Shown in pieces: positions 26,735 through 35,319 of a DNA stretch of 64,000 nt (positions within the stretch are counted from its first letter, which is position 1; every line of letters starts with the position of its first letter). The notes beneath the pieces are model-generated. The model was not told where the DNA came from and searched no databases. It saw only the letters and a program-made list of their open reading frames with translations. The DNA is from an uncultured Mesonia sp. (GTDB lineage Bacteria; Bacteroidota; Bacteroidia; Flavobacteriales; Flavobacteriaceae), in NCBI GenBank assembly GCA_947494545.1, contig CANLVH010000003.1:186001-250000 (forward strand), read 5' to 3'. The position numbers and the translations under genes are program-made.

Positions 26735-27660
26735 AGTTTTGGTTTTAAAATGAGTTTATAATTATTGAGAACCGTAACCTTAACGTTACGGTTGTTGCGC
26801 CGAAGAATTTTTGTTATACCGCCGACCTGCGGGACAGTGGGAATGTTAATATCACCAATTATATCGTCCAGAACCTCACTGGTGGCTTCCGCCCGGAAGT
26901 TATTTTCTACATAAATACCTTCGCTGCCGTCTTGCAGGTCAAAAGCTTTTAATTTGGTAGGATGGTGTTGTATATTTTCAATCTCGATCAGCGCCCGATT
27001 AGGCTGAAAGCTGATAAAACCAAATATCAAACTGTTTTTTAGCATTGTTTTACCGTTTATAATGGCGGTTTTGGTAAGCCGCATCCGCAACCGTGAATTT
27101 GCTTTGACCACCTGGTCGCCATCAACTTTCGCATAAATAGCGTTGTCTGTATTTCCCAGTATAGCCGATTCATTGACTTTTGGTGCAGCTGCGAAAAAAA
27201 GTTGATGTTCCAAACCTAGTTCCTTGACCTGAATTTGCTGTTCTCTTTTTATTTCAGCGGAATCAATTGTTGAAGTTTTCGTTTGAGATACTCTTTTGCT
27301 TTCAAAATTACTATAGCGTTTATTGGAATATTGAATCTTGTTTGCGTCGTAAATGCTATCCACAATACGTTCTTTTTCTAATTCCGGTAAATCCGGATTG
27401 TACAACCCTGTGGAGTCCAACAATTTTTCATCATAAATACTGGGCGCGTTGGTTTCACGTACTTCTTTTAAATCATTGATGGCGTCCAGTTTGGAATCAT
27501 ATTCTTTTTGACCTTGCTCCAATTCAGGAACGGCCGTTTGTTTAAGACTCTCATTTTCGCTTTCATCATCGCCCATCACCATCAAGGAATAGGAAATCAG
27601 GAATATGAATATTACGACCAGCACGGCCGCAAACACGATTTTATTTTTTTCTACTTTCAT
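26731..27660 (-). CDS. traM: conjugative transposon protein TraM
   Basis: The 309-residue protein has one membrane helix (about 8-28) and a long charged periplasmic linker. The C-terminal beta-rich domain contains VKANSRLRMRLTKTAIINGKTMLKNSLIFGFISF and IYVENNFRAEA, the TraM/VirB10-like signature. TraM bridges the inner and outer membrane parts of the channel. Its start overlaps the traK end by 20 bases, as is usual in these operons. Confidence 0.9.
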   Translation of the reverse strand: MKVEKNKIVFAAVLVVIFIFLISYSLMVMGDDESENESLKQTAVPELEQGQKEYDSKLDAINDLKEVRETNAPSIYDEKLLDSTGLYNPDLPELEKERIVDSIYDANKIQYSNKRYSNFESKRVSQTKTSTIDSAEIKREQQIQVKELGLEHQLFFAAAPKVNESAILGNTDNAIYAKVDGDQVVKANSRLRMRLTKTAIINGKTMLKNSLIFGFISFQPNRALIEIENIQHHPTKLKAFDLQDGSEGIYVENNFRAEATSEVLDDIIGDINIPTVPQVGGITKILRRNNRNVKVTVLNNYKLILKPKL

Positions 27661-28264
27661 CGTTTAGTTTTTTAAGGGTGTTCTCAAAATATTCGGTTAT
27701 CAATAATCCGTGCGGATTATTGGGAAAGTTTCTATCTACGTGAATTAATTTTCCCGAAGAAACCAATTCATAGGTGTCAGTGATTGAACCACGGTTTATT
27801 TCAAAAATACTAGTCGTGGAAAAGCTGTAATTTCCATCACTTTCGTTGATTTTGGAATCAATGCTCAACACCTTTTGAACCAAAGAATATTGCAGTAATC
27901 GGTTATAAACGCCATCTGCTTTTTTCTGACGATAAAGATTGTCCACAGAACTATTGCCTAACCAAAGCGCTTTTTCCAAATTATTCTCATAGTTGCCCGC
28001 ATCAATGTTATAAAAATATCTGTGGAACAATTCCAAATGTGCCAGAGCTTCGACCCTAAAATTCTCTTTTTGAGTCACGAGCTTCAGCGGAATGATACTG
28101 CCATCGGTATTGATTGCAAAGGCGCTATTGAGTGCTTTTTGATTTGTAGTAAATGCTATCCAGATAGAAAAGCTACTGGAGAGAAATGCGAAGACAATAA
28201 CCGCTAAGACGATAAAACGATTCAGTTTTAATATTTTGTATATGTTCGTGTAAGGTGTTTTCAT
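27641..28264 (-). CDS. traK: conjugative transposon protein TraK
   Basis: The 207-residue protein has one N-terminal helix (about 15-37) and the TraK/VirB8-like core: LKLVTQKENFRVEALAHLELFHRYFYNID, then SSVDNLYRQKKADGVYNRLLQYSLVQKV. It anchors the channel in the inner membrane. It lies 11 bases downstream of traJ and overlaps traM. Confidence 0.92.
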   Translation of the reverse strand: MKTPYTNIYKILKLNRFIVLAVIVFAFLSSSFSIWIAFTTNQKALNSAFAINTDGSIIPLKLVTQKENFRVEALAHLELFHRYFYNIDAGNYENNLEKALWLGNSSVDNLYRQKKADGVYNRLLQYSLVQKVLSIDSKINESDGNYSFSTTSIFEINRGSITDTYELVSSGKLIHVDRNFPNNPHGLLITEYFENTLKKLNDESRKK

Positions 28265-28275
28265 AGTGTTCGGAA

Positions 28276-29100
28276 TTAGTTGGTAAACAATCGAAGTGTA
28301 AAAGAAGTGGCACGCTTGTAAAGTTTAAATTTTAAAAAGACGATAAAGCCAACCGAGCCCAACTGTACCACCGGTGCAAAGAAGCCTTCGCCGACATCAG
28401 TACCGAATAGATTTGTCCAGAAATTTGTATTGAGTTCGGTGTAAATTGTATTCACAAAAACATTGACGAGGAAAAAAGCTGGCACGAGCATATATACCGC
28501 GGCATAAAGTTTAAAGAAAATATAGGCCAGTGAACGGAATTTTTCAAATACGGCAAGACTTATGACCAATGGAAAAAAGGCCTGCATGATGCCAAGAAGA
28601 AAGAAGCGTTCCGCCAAAAACAGCGGATAGATGAACAAATCCAATATCCATAAGATTACCCCAATAATAAACGCGAGAATCTTAAAACCATAGAGAGGTG
28701 TCACCAAGGCTTCATAAAGCAAAGTCATCGCATTTTTTGTGGCATCTATAAGGTTTACATCCTCTTCTATTGGAATATCCTGCATCTGTAAGGGAAGTAA
28801 GGCAGGTGCGGTTCCACGATATTGTGCCTCTATTGAAACCAAGATGCTATCGAAAAAGCCTAACACTTGTGTCGAGAAAATGACCAAAAGGACTATGGCA
28901 AAATTCTTTGCTAATTCCCCAGGACTTAGTCCCCAAGTATAACCATCTTTATTTGCAATCCCTTCATTATATTTTTTAAGGATATTGATTAGGAAAAACA
29001 AAATCGCAAGGGTTTTCATTCCAGCAATGGTATATTGTGAGAAGCTGCTGTTCTGTATCGTTTGAAAAACGGTATCGATATATTCTAGTCCGATTGACAT
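28276..29100 (-). CDS. traJ: conjugative transposon protein TraJ
   Basis: The 274-residue polytopic membrane protein has about six hydrophobic segments and resembles VirB6. The GMKTLAILFFLINILKKYNEG start and the LFLAERFFLLGIMQAFFPLVISLAVFEKFRSLAYIF segment are typical of TraJ in Bacteroidetes elements. It would form part of the inner-membrane pore. It lies 6 bases after the TraI-like gene. Confidence 0.9.
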   Translation of the reverse strand: MSIGLEYIDTVFQTIQNSSFSQYTIAGMKTLAILFFLINILKKYNEGIANKDGYTWGLSPGELAKNFAIVLLVIFSTQVLGFFDSILVSIEAQYRGTAPALLPLQMQDIPIEEDVNLIDATKNAMTLLYEALVTPLYGFKILAFIIGVILWILDLFIYPLFLAERFFLLGIMQAFFPLVISLAVFEKFRSLAYIFFKLYAAVYMLVPAFFLVNVFVNTIYTELNTNFWTNLFGTDVGEGFFAPVVQLGSVGFIVFLKFKLYKRATSFTLRLFTN

Positions 29101-29106
29101 TATTGT

Positions 29107-29676
29107 TTAATATTCAGTTTCACGGTTATTGACTTTGTCCTGCATCTTTCGGAAAGAAATAATATCACGATAGCGTTTGGTTTTAGTAGTAATGTTGGAT
29201 AGCATTTCCTTTGATTCTTTCTCTTTTCCCTTGAGAACTTCAGCACGTTCCGCATCGCTCATTTTCAGATAGTCACTGGACAGAACTTCGTCAATAAAAT
29301 CTACCGTTTCCAGAGAGTTTTGAACGATAGCATCAAACGATTCTACAACCCGATTGACTTCATCGGGTTTGATGTAAGGCGAATTCAAAATGTCCTGCAA
29401 ATCAGTTTGCATTACAGTCATGAGTCGCTGGTTGTTGTTTGCAATTTCTTGAACAGCATTGAGCTGTTGTACTACACTCGATACTTTCTCGATGGCTTCT
29501 TTTGCATCTTTTAAGAATTTTACCGACTTAATCATTTGCGCGGTCTGTTTACCAGATTCTACCAATTGTTTTACCAAACTCACAAAGTTTGTATTGTCAT
29601 ACACAGGCATTCCTTGGGCTTTCATATTAAAGCTAAAAAGGAGTGCCATTCCGAGGATTAGAATTGTTTTCTTCAT
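29107..29676 (-). CDS. DUF4141/TraI-like conjugation protein
   Basis: The 189-residue protein has a signal peptide (ending NMKAQG) and a long helical, coiled-coil-prone body (about 25-185). It includes NFVSLVKQLVESGKQTAQMIKSVKFLKDAKEAIEKVSSVVQQLNAVQEIA. This matches the DUF4141 proteins called TraI in CTnDOT and is comparable to VirB5 minor pilins. It sits 5 bases after traG and 6 bases before traJ. The role in the mating apparatus is inferred from the operon. Confidence 0.8.
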   Translation of the reverse strand: MKKTILILGMALLFSFNMKAQGMPVYDNTNFVSLVKQLVESGKQTAQMIKSVKFLKDAKEAIEKVSSVVQQLNAVQEIANNNQRLMTVMQTDLQDILNSPYIKPDEVNRVVESFDAIVQNSLETVDFIDEVLSSDYLKMSDAERAEVLKGKEKESKEMLSNITTKTKRYRDIISFRKMQDKVNNRETEY

Positions 29677-29680
29677 AATA

Positions 29681-32083
29681 TTATGTTTTAGAGGTGAATT
29701 CTTTGATTGCCAATTCCATATTATTGGTCTTTTTATAAATGGCCATTATGGCCTCGTTTTCATTACCATCAGTTAAGTAAGCTGCATAGACTTCCTTCGG
29801 AACTTCCAACCGGAAAATGTTGCTTTCCCTACCAATTTTGATAAACATTTCAGTGTACTTACGTGGCCCAGAAAGATTGTTTTTGATGGATTTTAACTGA
29901 TTAAGATCGTGACTGGATAAGTTGAGCCGTTTGACCAGCTCGTCATAGCCTTTTTCGTTGTTCAAGCTGTAAATGACCTGTGTATTCTCTAAAATGCTCG
30001 CAGACGTGGAATTATTCGGAAGTTGATTGATGGATTGCAGGATAATTCCAATAGCACCATTCTGTTTACGGATGGCTTGGTAATAGAATTCCACACTTTC
30101 AAGTACGTTATCAAACTTTAGTTGCTTTGCAAACTCATCGAATAGGATAATACCTTTTTCAGCACGGTTTTTCCAAATGGTTCTTTGAATAGCTGACTTT
30201 ATCAGCTTCAACATTACAGATAGTATTTCCTTATTGTCCTTGACTTCATCCAGTTCAAAAACGATGAGTCGCTTATCCTCTATTTTATAGGTCTGGTCTT
30301 CGCTTACTTCAAACAGAAAACTATATAGGCCATCGCCGATATATTCTGACATTACGTGCAAAAAACTTGTAATGTTGAAATAATCGGGATGGATTTTAAG
30401 AGTGTCAAGAATGGTTTCTTGATTACTTTCTATAAAGCTGTAAAAACCATCTAAGGAGTGATTTTCTGAATTGTTATTATAATAATGGCGCAATATTTTC
30501 TTTACGGAAACCGATTGTGCTTTGGTAACTTTTAAATCTGAAGCAAAGAGCTCAAAAAGGAAAACCGATAAATCTTCTAAGCGTTCTGGGGTCAAATCTT
30601 TTACATCATTGATATAAAACGGATTGATACCCAAATTCTTTCCGCTTTCATATCTGAGTACGGTATATTTTTCAGGATAGAGCTTGGCGAATTTGGTGTA
30701 CGAGCCACCCAAATCTATGATGACCAGACGAACACCACTTTCAAAATACTGGCGTAGTATGTTGTTAGCCAAAAAAGACTTGCCTTCGCCAGTAGGTGCA
30801 AATATGGCAAAGTTTCGTGCCTTGATACGTTTCTTCTTTTCATCCCAGACATCTTTAAGAACAGGAATGTTATGCTCACGGTCATTGAAAATAATTCCAG
30901 TATTGTCTGACTTGTAATTGGTATTGTTGATGAACAGACACAGAGCATGTTTTAAATCTGTCACATATAAATCATTGTTTGAAAAGTTGGATGAAAAACA
31001 GCAGTAGCTATTAAGGATATAGTTTTTACGCTCTTCGCCTCGCGGATAGTATGGGATAATGTCCAGTTCCTTAAACTCGGTCTTTATTTTGGAAGTGATT
31101 TTATCGAGTTCTTTGGCTTCTTTCGCCCAATAGACAATATTGAGATGACCGCGAATAATGCGTGCATTATCATCGGCATTGATTTGGTCAAGGATGTGCT
31201 GGATTTTGCCCAGAACCACTTTGTTCTGCGAACCGAAGTTGGAACTTTTATTCAATTCTTCAACTTTTTTATCGAGCAACTTGCGCCATCTTTGTTTATC
31301 ATCCAGATGGATGATTTGATTGACGATATGGTTCTCGTTTAGCGTAAGCCCTAAGCCATCAATAAACCCTTGATGAAACACGAAATCGTCTGAAGTGAAT
31401 TTCTCATTGGTCTTGCTACTCTGTACACTTTCGCCAAAGCACAGTTCGCTGTTGATGGCCAGGGCATCAAAATGGTTTTCGCCAATATTGACGCTTTTTC
31501 TATCTAAGATGATATCTGTATCAAATCCCTCATTAAAACCATTGAAATAACCGTTGGTTAGTTTCTGAATTTCCTTGGCATTGAGTGGTAAAAATTCCAT
31601 TTTTCGGCTATTATTGATAAAAGAAACGGAATCGCTTACCGAGTTGGCAAAACTCTTTACATTGTCGTTCTGTTCCTGCACGATTCCCTTTGAAACTTTT
31701 CGGAAAGGGTTAACGTATTTGGAATTGTTGAGCGCCTTGTTTTTAGTCAGAATAAAGAACAGATAACATTTATGTTCGATATATCCACGACCTTTGAAGT
31801 GCTCGTGCGTTGCTTTTTCCAAAAAGCTTGTATTCGGAAGCTCTTCCGCAGAATAAGATTTTTTGAGATAGACATCCTGTTTATGCACTACGGTTCCTAC
31901 CGGAAGTGATTTTATGGCCTGAAACCAAGCACCGTGCATATCTTCAAAATTCTTTTCGGATAAAGAATAAATTTCCGGTAGATTACCTTCATAACACAAG
32001 ATCACATTACCATTATTTGCAAAAATGATATTGTCCTGAATATCTGCGATGGGTCGATATGCCGAAAGGTTAATCTTGTTCAT
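29681..32083 (-). CDS. traG: TraG, VirB4-type conjugation ATPase
   Basis: I start the gene at the ATG at 32083 (MNKINLSAYRPI), giving 800 residues. The longer start at 32131 would overlap traF by 62 bases. The N-terminal half is a VirB4-like partner domain. The C-terminal half holds Walker A in FAPTGEGKSFLANNILRQYF, DLGGSYTKFAKLYPEKYTVLRYE and a Walker B-like GIILFDEFAKQL. It energises the type IV secretion channel and is the longest and most conserved tra gene here. Confidence 0.95.
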   Translation of the reverse strand: MNKINLSAYRPIADIQDNIIFANNGNVILCYEGNLPEIYSLSEKNFEDMHGAWFQAIKSLPVGTVVHKQDVYLKKSYSAEELPNTSFLEKATHEHFKGRGYIEHKCYLFFILTKNKALNNSKYVNPFRKVSKGIVQEQNDNVKSFANSVSDSVSFINNSRKMEFLPLNAKEIQKLTNGYFNGFNEGFDTDIILDRKSVNIGENHFDALAINSELCFGESVQSSKTNEKFTSDDFVFHQGFIDGLGLTLNENHIVNQIIHLDDKQRWRKLLDKKVEELNKSSNFGSQNKVVLGKIQHILDQINADDNARIIRGHLNIVYWAKEAKELDKITSKIKTEFKELDIIPYYPRGEERKNYILNSYCCFSSNFSNNDLYVTDLKHALCLFINNTNYKSDNTGIIFNDREHNIPVLKDVWDEKKKRIKARNFAIFAPTGEGKSFLANNILRQYFESGVRLVIIDLGGSYTKFAKLYPEKYTVLRYESGKNLGINPFYINDVKDLTPERLEDLSVFLFELFASDLKVTKAQSVSVKKILRHYYNNNSENHSLDGFYSFIESNQETILDTLKIHPDYFNITSFLHVMSEYIGDGLYSFLFEVSEDQTYKIEDKRLIVFELDEVKDNKEILSVMLKLIKSAIQRTIWKNRAEKGIILFDEFAKQLKFDNVLESVEFYYQAIRKQNGAIGIILQSINQLPNNSTSASILENTQVIYSLNNEKGYDELVKRLNLSSHDLNQLKSIKNNLSGPRKYTEMFIKIGRESNIFRLEVPKEVYAAYLTDGNENEAIMAIYKKTNNMELAIKEFTSKT

Positions 32084-32354
32084 AATCGAGGCTTGAATTT
32101 TTTTTGTTACTAATAATTTTTGGGAATGCATTGGTAAGTTGAAACAGTTGCGGATTGTTTGCGATGCGCGTCAAAACAATGTAAAGTGTAGCATTGATAA
32201 GGATGAGCCCAATGATAATCCCGAAGCTAAAAGAGAATATGATTACCAATAGAGAGACTAGTATTACGACCATCATTAAGGCAAAGAGGGAAATGGGCAA
32301 ACCGAAAATGACCGCCCGTTTCCTAATGTTCCTATAGACCTCGAATTTTTTCAT
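32070..32354 (-). CDS. traF: conjugative transposon protein TraF (DUF4133)
   Basis: The 94-residue protein has two adjacent membrane helices (about 16-40 and 42-62), preceded by EVYRNIRKRAVIFGLPISLFAL, a pattern of DUF4133/TraF (VirB3-like). It precedes traG with a 14-base overlap and follows traE by 31 bases, the canonical order. Confidence 0.9.
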   Translation of the reverse strand: MKKFEVYRNIRKRAVIFGLPISLFALMMVVILVSLLVIIFSFSFGIIIGLILINATLYIVLTRIANNPQLFQLTNAFPKIISNKKNSSLDYEQD

Positions 32355-32385
32355 ACAGCTTAATGTTTAAATACTCCTTAGAGAC

Positions 32386-32673
32386 TTAGACTACGATTCC
32401 GATTAGATAGGTGAAGATTCCAACCACAGCACCAGCAATGAGTACGAAGACCAATACTCGGGTTATGCCTTTTTTAAGGTCTGCGTTTTCGCCGAAAAAA
32501 TGTCCAGCATTGAACAGGAAGCCAACAAGAAAAATTACTCCCAAGAGAATAGGAAATATTGTTCTGATGGTGTTGGCAACATCGTCAACAGAATTTTCAA
32601 TACCACCAATTTGAGCAAAAAGCGAGGTAGAGAACAGCGATAAAAAAGTTGTCAAATAGATTGATTTTTTCAT
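32386..32673 (-). CDS. traE: conjugative transposon protein TraE (DUF4134)
   Basis: The 95-residue protein has a signal peptide (ending LFAQ) and two membrane helices. IRTIFPILLGVIFLVGFLFNAGHFFGENADLKKGITRVLVF is characteristic of DUF4134/TraE, a VirB2-pilin-like component. It is the first gene of the tra operon, which is read from the 190-base divergent gap shared with the amidase. Confidence 0.92.
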   Translation of the reverse strand: MKKSIYLTTFLSLFSTSLFAQIGGIENSVDDVANTIRTIFPILLGVIFLVGFLFNAGHFFGENADLKKGITRVLVFVLIAGAVVGIFTYLIGIVV

Positions 32674-32862
32674 AACGTAACAGTTTAAAAATTAGCGTTG
32701 TTTTCGTTATTGGAAATTTACATATATTTGTTTATAAATAACTGAAAATCAATAATTTATAAATAAAATTTTATTTGATATTGTTTGAATTCTGTTGCTA
32801 TTATTTAGCATCAAATTTTATGGATTTTACAAGACAAGTTGTTGATAACCCGAAAATTAAAA

Positions 32863-33504
32863 ATGAAAAAAGTGCTCAAAAACGTCAGTTTTGTCTTTTT
32901 GCTCCTAAAGATGTGTTTCATTTTTGGACAAGAAATAGGTGCTGAAAAACGAATTGTAATTGATGTTGGACACGGTGGAAAAGATTCTGGTGCAATTGGA
33001 ATAAATGGTATCCAAGAAAAGGATGTTGTTTTGGATATTGCAAATGCTATTTTGAAACTAAATAATGACTTAGATAAACCTTTGGATATTTATTTGACCA
33101 GATATAGCGACACGCTTATTTCTTTATCGGATAGAACGAAGCTGACGAAATCTCTAAAAGCTGATTTATTTGTGTCCTTGCATTGTAATCATTCGGATAA
33201 CCCTAATGCGAGAGGTGTTGAAGTTTATGTGGCAGGGGCAGAATTTAAATACTTAGACGAATCGGTCTGGTTTGCTTTTCAGTTGCAGGAAGCGCTCAAT
33301 AAGAAATTAGGTTTTGAAAGTAGAGGTGTGAAGTTTGCAAATTTTCAAGTGTTGCGTGAAAATATCAAATTTCGCCCTGCCATACTTATTGAAAAGGGAT
33401 TTGTTACCAACACCGATGAAGCGAATTATTTTTTAAAGCCGAAAAATATCAGAGCTATGGCATTGGTTATTTTAATGGGATTGTATAACTATTTAAATAT
33501 TTGA
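32863..33504 (+). CDS. N-acetylmuramoyl-L-alanine amidase (Amidase_3)
   Basis: The ATG at 32863 gives a 213-residue protein with a signal peptide. The zinc motifs are in place: VIDVGHGGKDSGAIG (first His), QEKDVVLDIANAI (Glu), FVSLHCNHSDN (second His) and AILIEKGFVTN (catalytic Glu). It cleaves the stem peptide from peptidoglycan. Divergent placement next to the tra operon fits a role in opening the wall for the mating channel. Confidence 0.9.
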   Translation: MKKVLKNVSFVFLLLKMCFIFGQEIGAEKRIVIDVGHGGKDSGAIGINGIQEKDVVLDIANAILKLNNDLDKPLDIYLTRYSDTLISLSDRTKLTKSLKADLFVSLHCNHSDNPNARGVEVYVAGAEFKYLDESVWFAFQLQEALNKKLGFESRGVKFANFQVLRENIKFRPAILIEKGFVTNTDEANYFLKPKNIRAMALVILMGLYNYLNI

Positions 33505-33506
33505 TT

Positions 33507-33602
33507 TTGAAAGAATTGTTTGTTGAGATTGTAAAAAGTCTGAGAAAGATTATTATAACTGTATTCAAAGAGATATTCAAAACTAAAAATCCTCAATTTT
33601 AA
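33507..33602 (+). CDS. possible 31-residue amphipathic peptide
   Basis: A TTG start 3 bases after the amidase stop opens a frame reading LKELFVEIVKSLRKIIITVF and ending FKTKNPQF. It is basic and amphipathic, with hydrophobic residues on one helical face. It overlaps the convergent gene end by 20 bases. The position and composition are suggestive, but the TTG start and short length leave it uncertain. Confidence 0.25.
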   Translation: MKELFVEIVKSLRKIIITVFKEIFKTKNPQF

Positions 33603-35286
33603 ATTTCAGTTTTTTGTCAAAATACAGTTTGTCAAAATAATTTTGTAATGTTGGGTCAGTAAAAACAACATACTCACTTGCACATAGTTCTTTAAAATGT
33701 TTTGGATTTTGTAAAAACATAGCACAAACATCCAATTCGTCATTTGTTATCAGTCTTTCGTGCAATAACTCTCTATGCTCTAAAAATTCATAAAACTTTC
33801 TTGAGGGATTATTCGATTTAATATAAAGTGTTTTTAAAAAAGTTTCTAAATCATCTACATATATGGACCACGGAAACGGGTCTTCATCATTTTCCTTTTT
33901 AAGTAATAAGCCTAAATCCGTTTGTATGGAAGCAAATCTTTCTGAAGTAACTACAATGGAAAAAATTTCATGAATATCATTTGTGGTAATTACTTCCGAT
34001 TTACCCTTAAAAGCGATAACAACTTTTTCATTACTTAAGAATTCTTGTTCCACCTGATAACATTGGTCATACCCTTTTTGAATACAGTCGGCAAAGTCTG
34101 ATTTAATTCTTTGATAGGCCTGTTCTGTATTTCTTCTCGGTTCTCTATATCTTGATGCTTTGCATTCAATGATATAGGCATTTTTATCTGCAATTATTAA
34201 GATGTCTTTTTCTTCTGGATAATTATTTATGTAATAGTTTGTGAAAAAATTAACCCACTTTGATTTTTTGAAGAACTTCTTGAATAATTCTAAAGTGTGG
34301 TTTTCCAAAACAACTTTTCCTTTACGGAAGTTTAGTTGTTCTTTTTCTTTCTTGGTCTGGGTTAGAGTGGTATAAAGTAAGTCGTACAAAGCTGAAGACA
34401 ATTGTTTTTGATAGATGTTTAGATACTGATTATTACTAATTTTTATAATCGGTTTACTTTCTAAAGGATTTTGTTGGGAATAGAACAAATTACTGTGGGT
34501 ATCCTTAATGTCAATCGAAAACAAATCACAGAAAATATCAATATGCTTTTCTTCAATAGAAGGAAGAAAGTCTTGTTTAGTAAAAAGTAAACATTGGTGG
34601 GGATTCTCAAAAAAATTCAAAAAACTTTCTTGGGTTTCATCAGAAAGCTCGAAAAGCTTATCAGCAAACTCATTCTCTGCTAATAATCCATTTGCAGAAT
34701 GCCGAGCCAATTTATCAAATTTCTTGTCTAAGATAAATGACTTTGAATTTTTTGATTTTGCTTGATATATTAATTCAGAATGAGTACATAAATCAATCAA
34801 GGTTTTTAAATCGATTCCCAATCTTTTCTGAATTTTATCTTGATAAGGCTTAAACATCCTAATGACCTTATTGACCTCTTGCTCTCTGTAATTCAATATT
34901 CCATTTTGGAAGTAATTTTTAAAAGCCAATTCGTGAACAAGCAGTCTTTGCCTTTTATCAGTAATCTCATCAAGTTCATCGTAATTCTCTGATAAATAGA
35001 AACTAACTATCTCCAAAAGAATATCGGCGACTTGCTGAAGGACTAAATCGCTTTCTTTTGTATAATGAAGCTCTTCTTGGCCTTCTATTGATGTAGAAAG
35101 CCTTAACATTATTAGATATAAAGAATCTTTTAATTTTGACTTAAATTTTTCTGAAAACCCTATATTTCTTCTTTCCGGATGGTGTCTGATAAAATCAGCA
35201 AAAAAACACACAAAGCTCTCCTTTGTGTACCTAGAAATTATTTTTTGAATTTCTAGTGATTTTTGCTCTAAATTAATTTTCTTCAT
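33583..35286 (-). CDS. unknown protein with PD-(D/E)XK-like domain, third gene after Gabija
   Basis: The 567-residue protein is helical in its first half. Near residue 365-385 it has EKDILIIADKNAYIIECKAS, the D...ExK arrangement of a restriction-type nuclease core, followed by RRNTEQAYQRIKSDFADCIQKGYDQC. No complete known family is recognised. It lies 33 bases downstream of the GajB-like gene on the same strand, so it is probably co-transcribed with the Gabija pair. It may be an accessory effector or an independent defence gene. Confidence 0.55.
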   Translation of the reverse strand: MKKINLEQKSLEIQKIISRYTKESFVCFFADFIRHHPERRNIGFSEKFKSKLKDSLYLIMLRLSTSIEGQEELHYTKESDLVLQQVADILLEIVSFYLSENYDELDEITDKRQRLLVHELAFKNYFQNGILNYREQEVNKVIRMFKPYQDKIQKRLGIDLKTLIDLCTHSELIYQAKSKNSKSFILDKKFDKLARHSANGLLAENEFADKLFELSDETQESFLNFFENPHQCLLFTKQDFLPSIEEKHIDIFCDLFSIDIKDTHSNLFYSQQNPLESKPIIKISNNQYLNIYQKQLSSALYDLLYTTLTQTKKEKEQLNFRKGKVVLENHTLELFKKFFKKSKWVNFFTNYYINNYPEEKDILIIADKNAYIIECKASRYREPRRNTEQAYQRIKSDFADCIQKGYDQCYQVEQEFLSNEKVVIAFKGKSEVITTNDIHEIFSIVVTSERFASIQTDLGLLLKKENDEDPFPWSIYVDDLETFLKTLYIKSNNPSRKFYEFLEHRELLHERLITNDELDVCAMFLQNPKHFKELCASEYVVFTDPTLQNYFDKLYFDKKLKFKIEDF

Positions 35287-35319
35287 TTTGTTCTTAAATC
35301 CTTAAACGGATTGCAATAT

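Noticed and set aside
32084..32131. Longer start for TraG
   Set aside because: It adds 16 residues inside traF. The ATG at 32083 matches the family start MNKIN-L-AYRPI.
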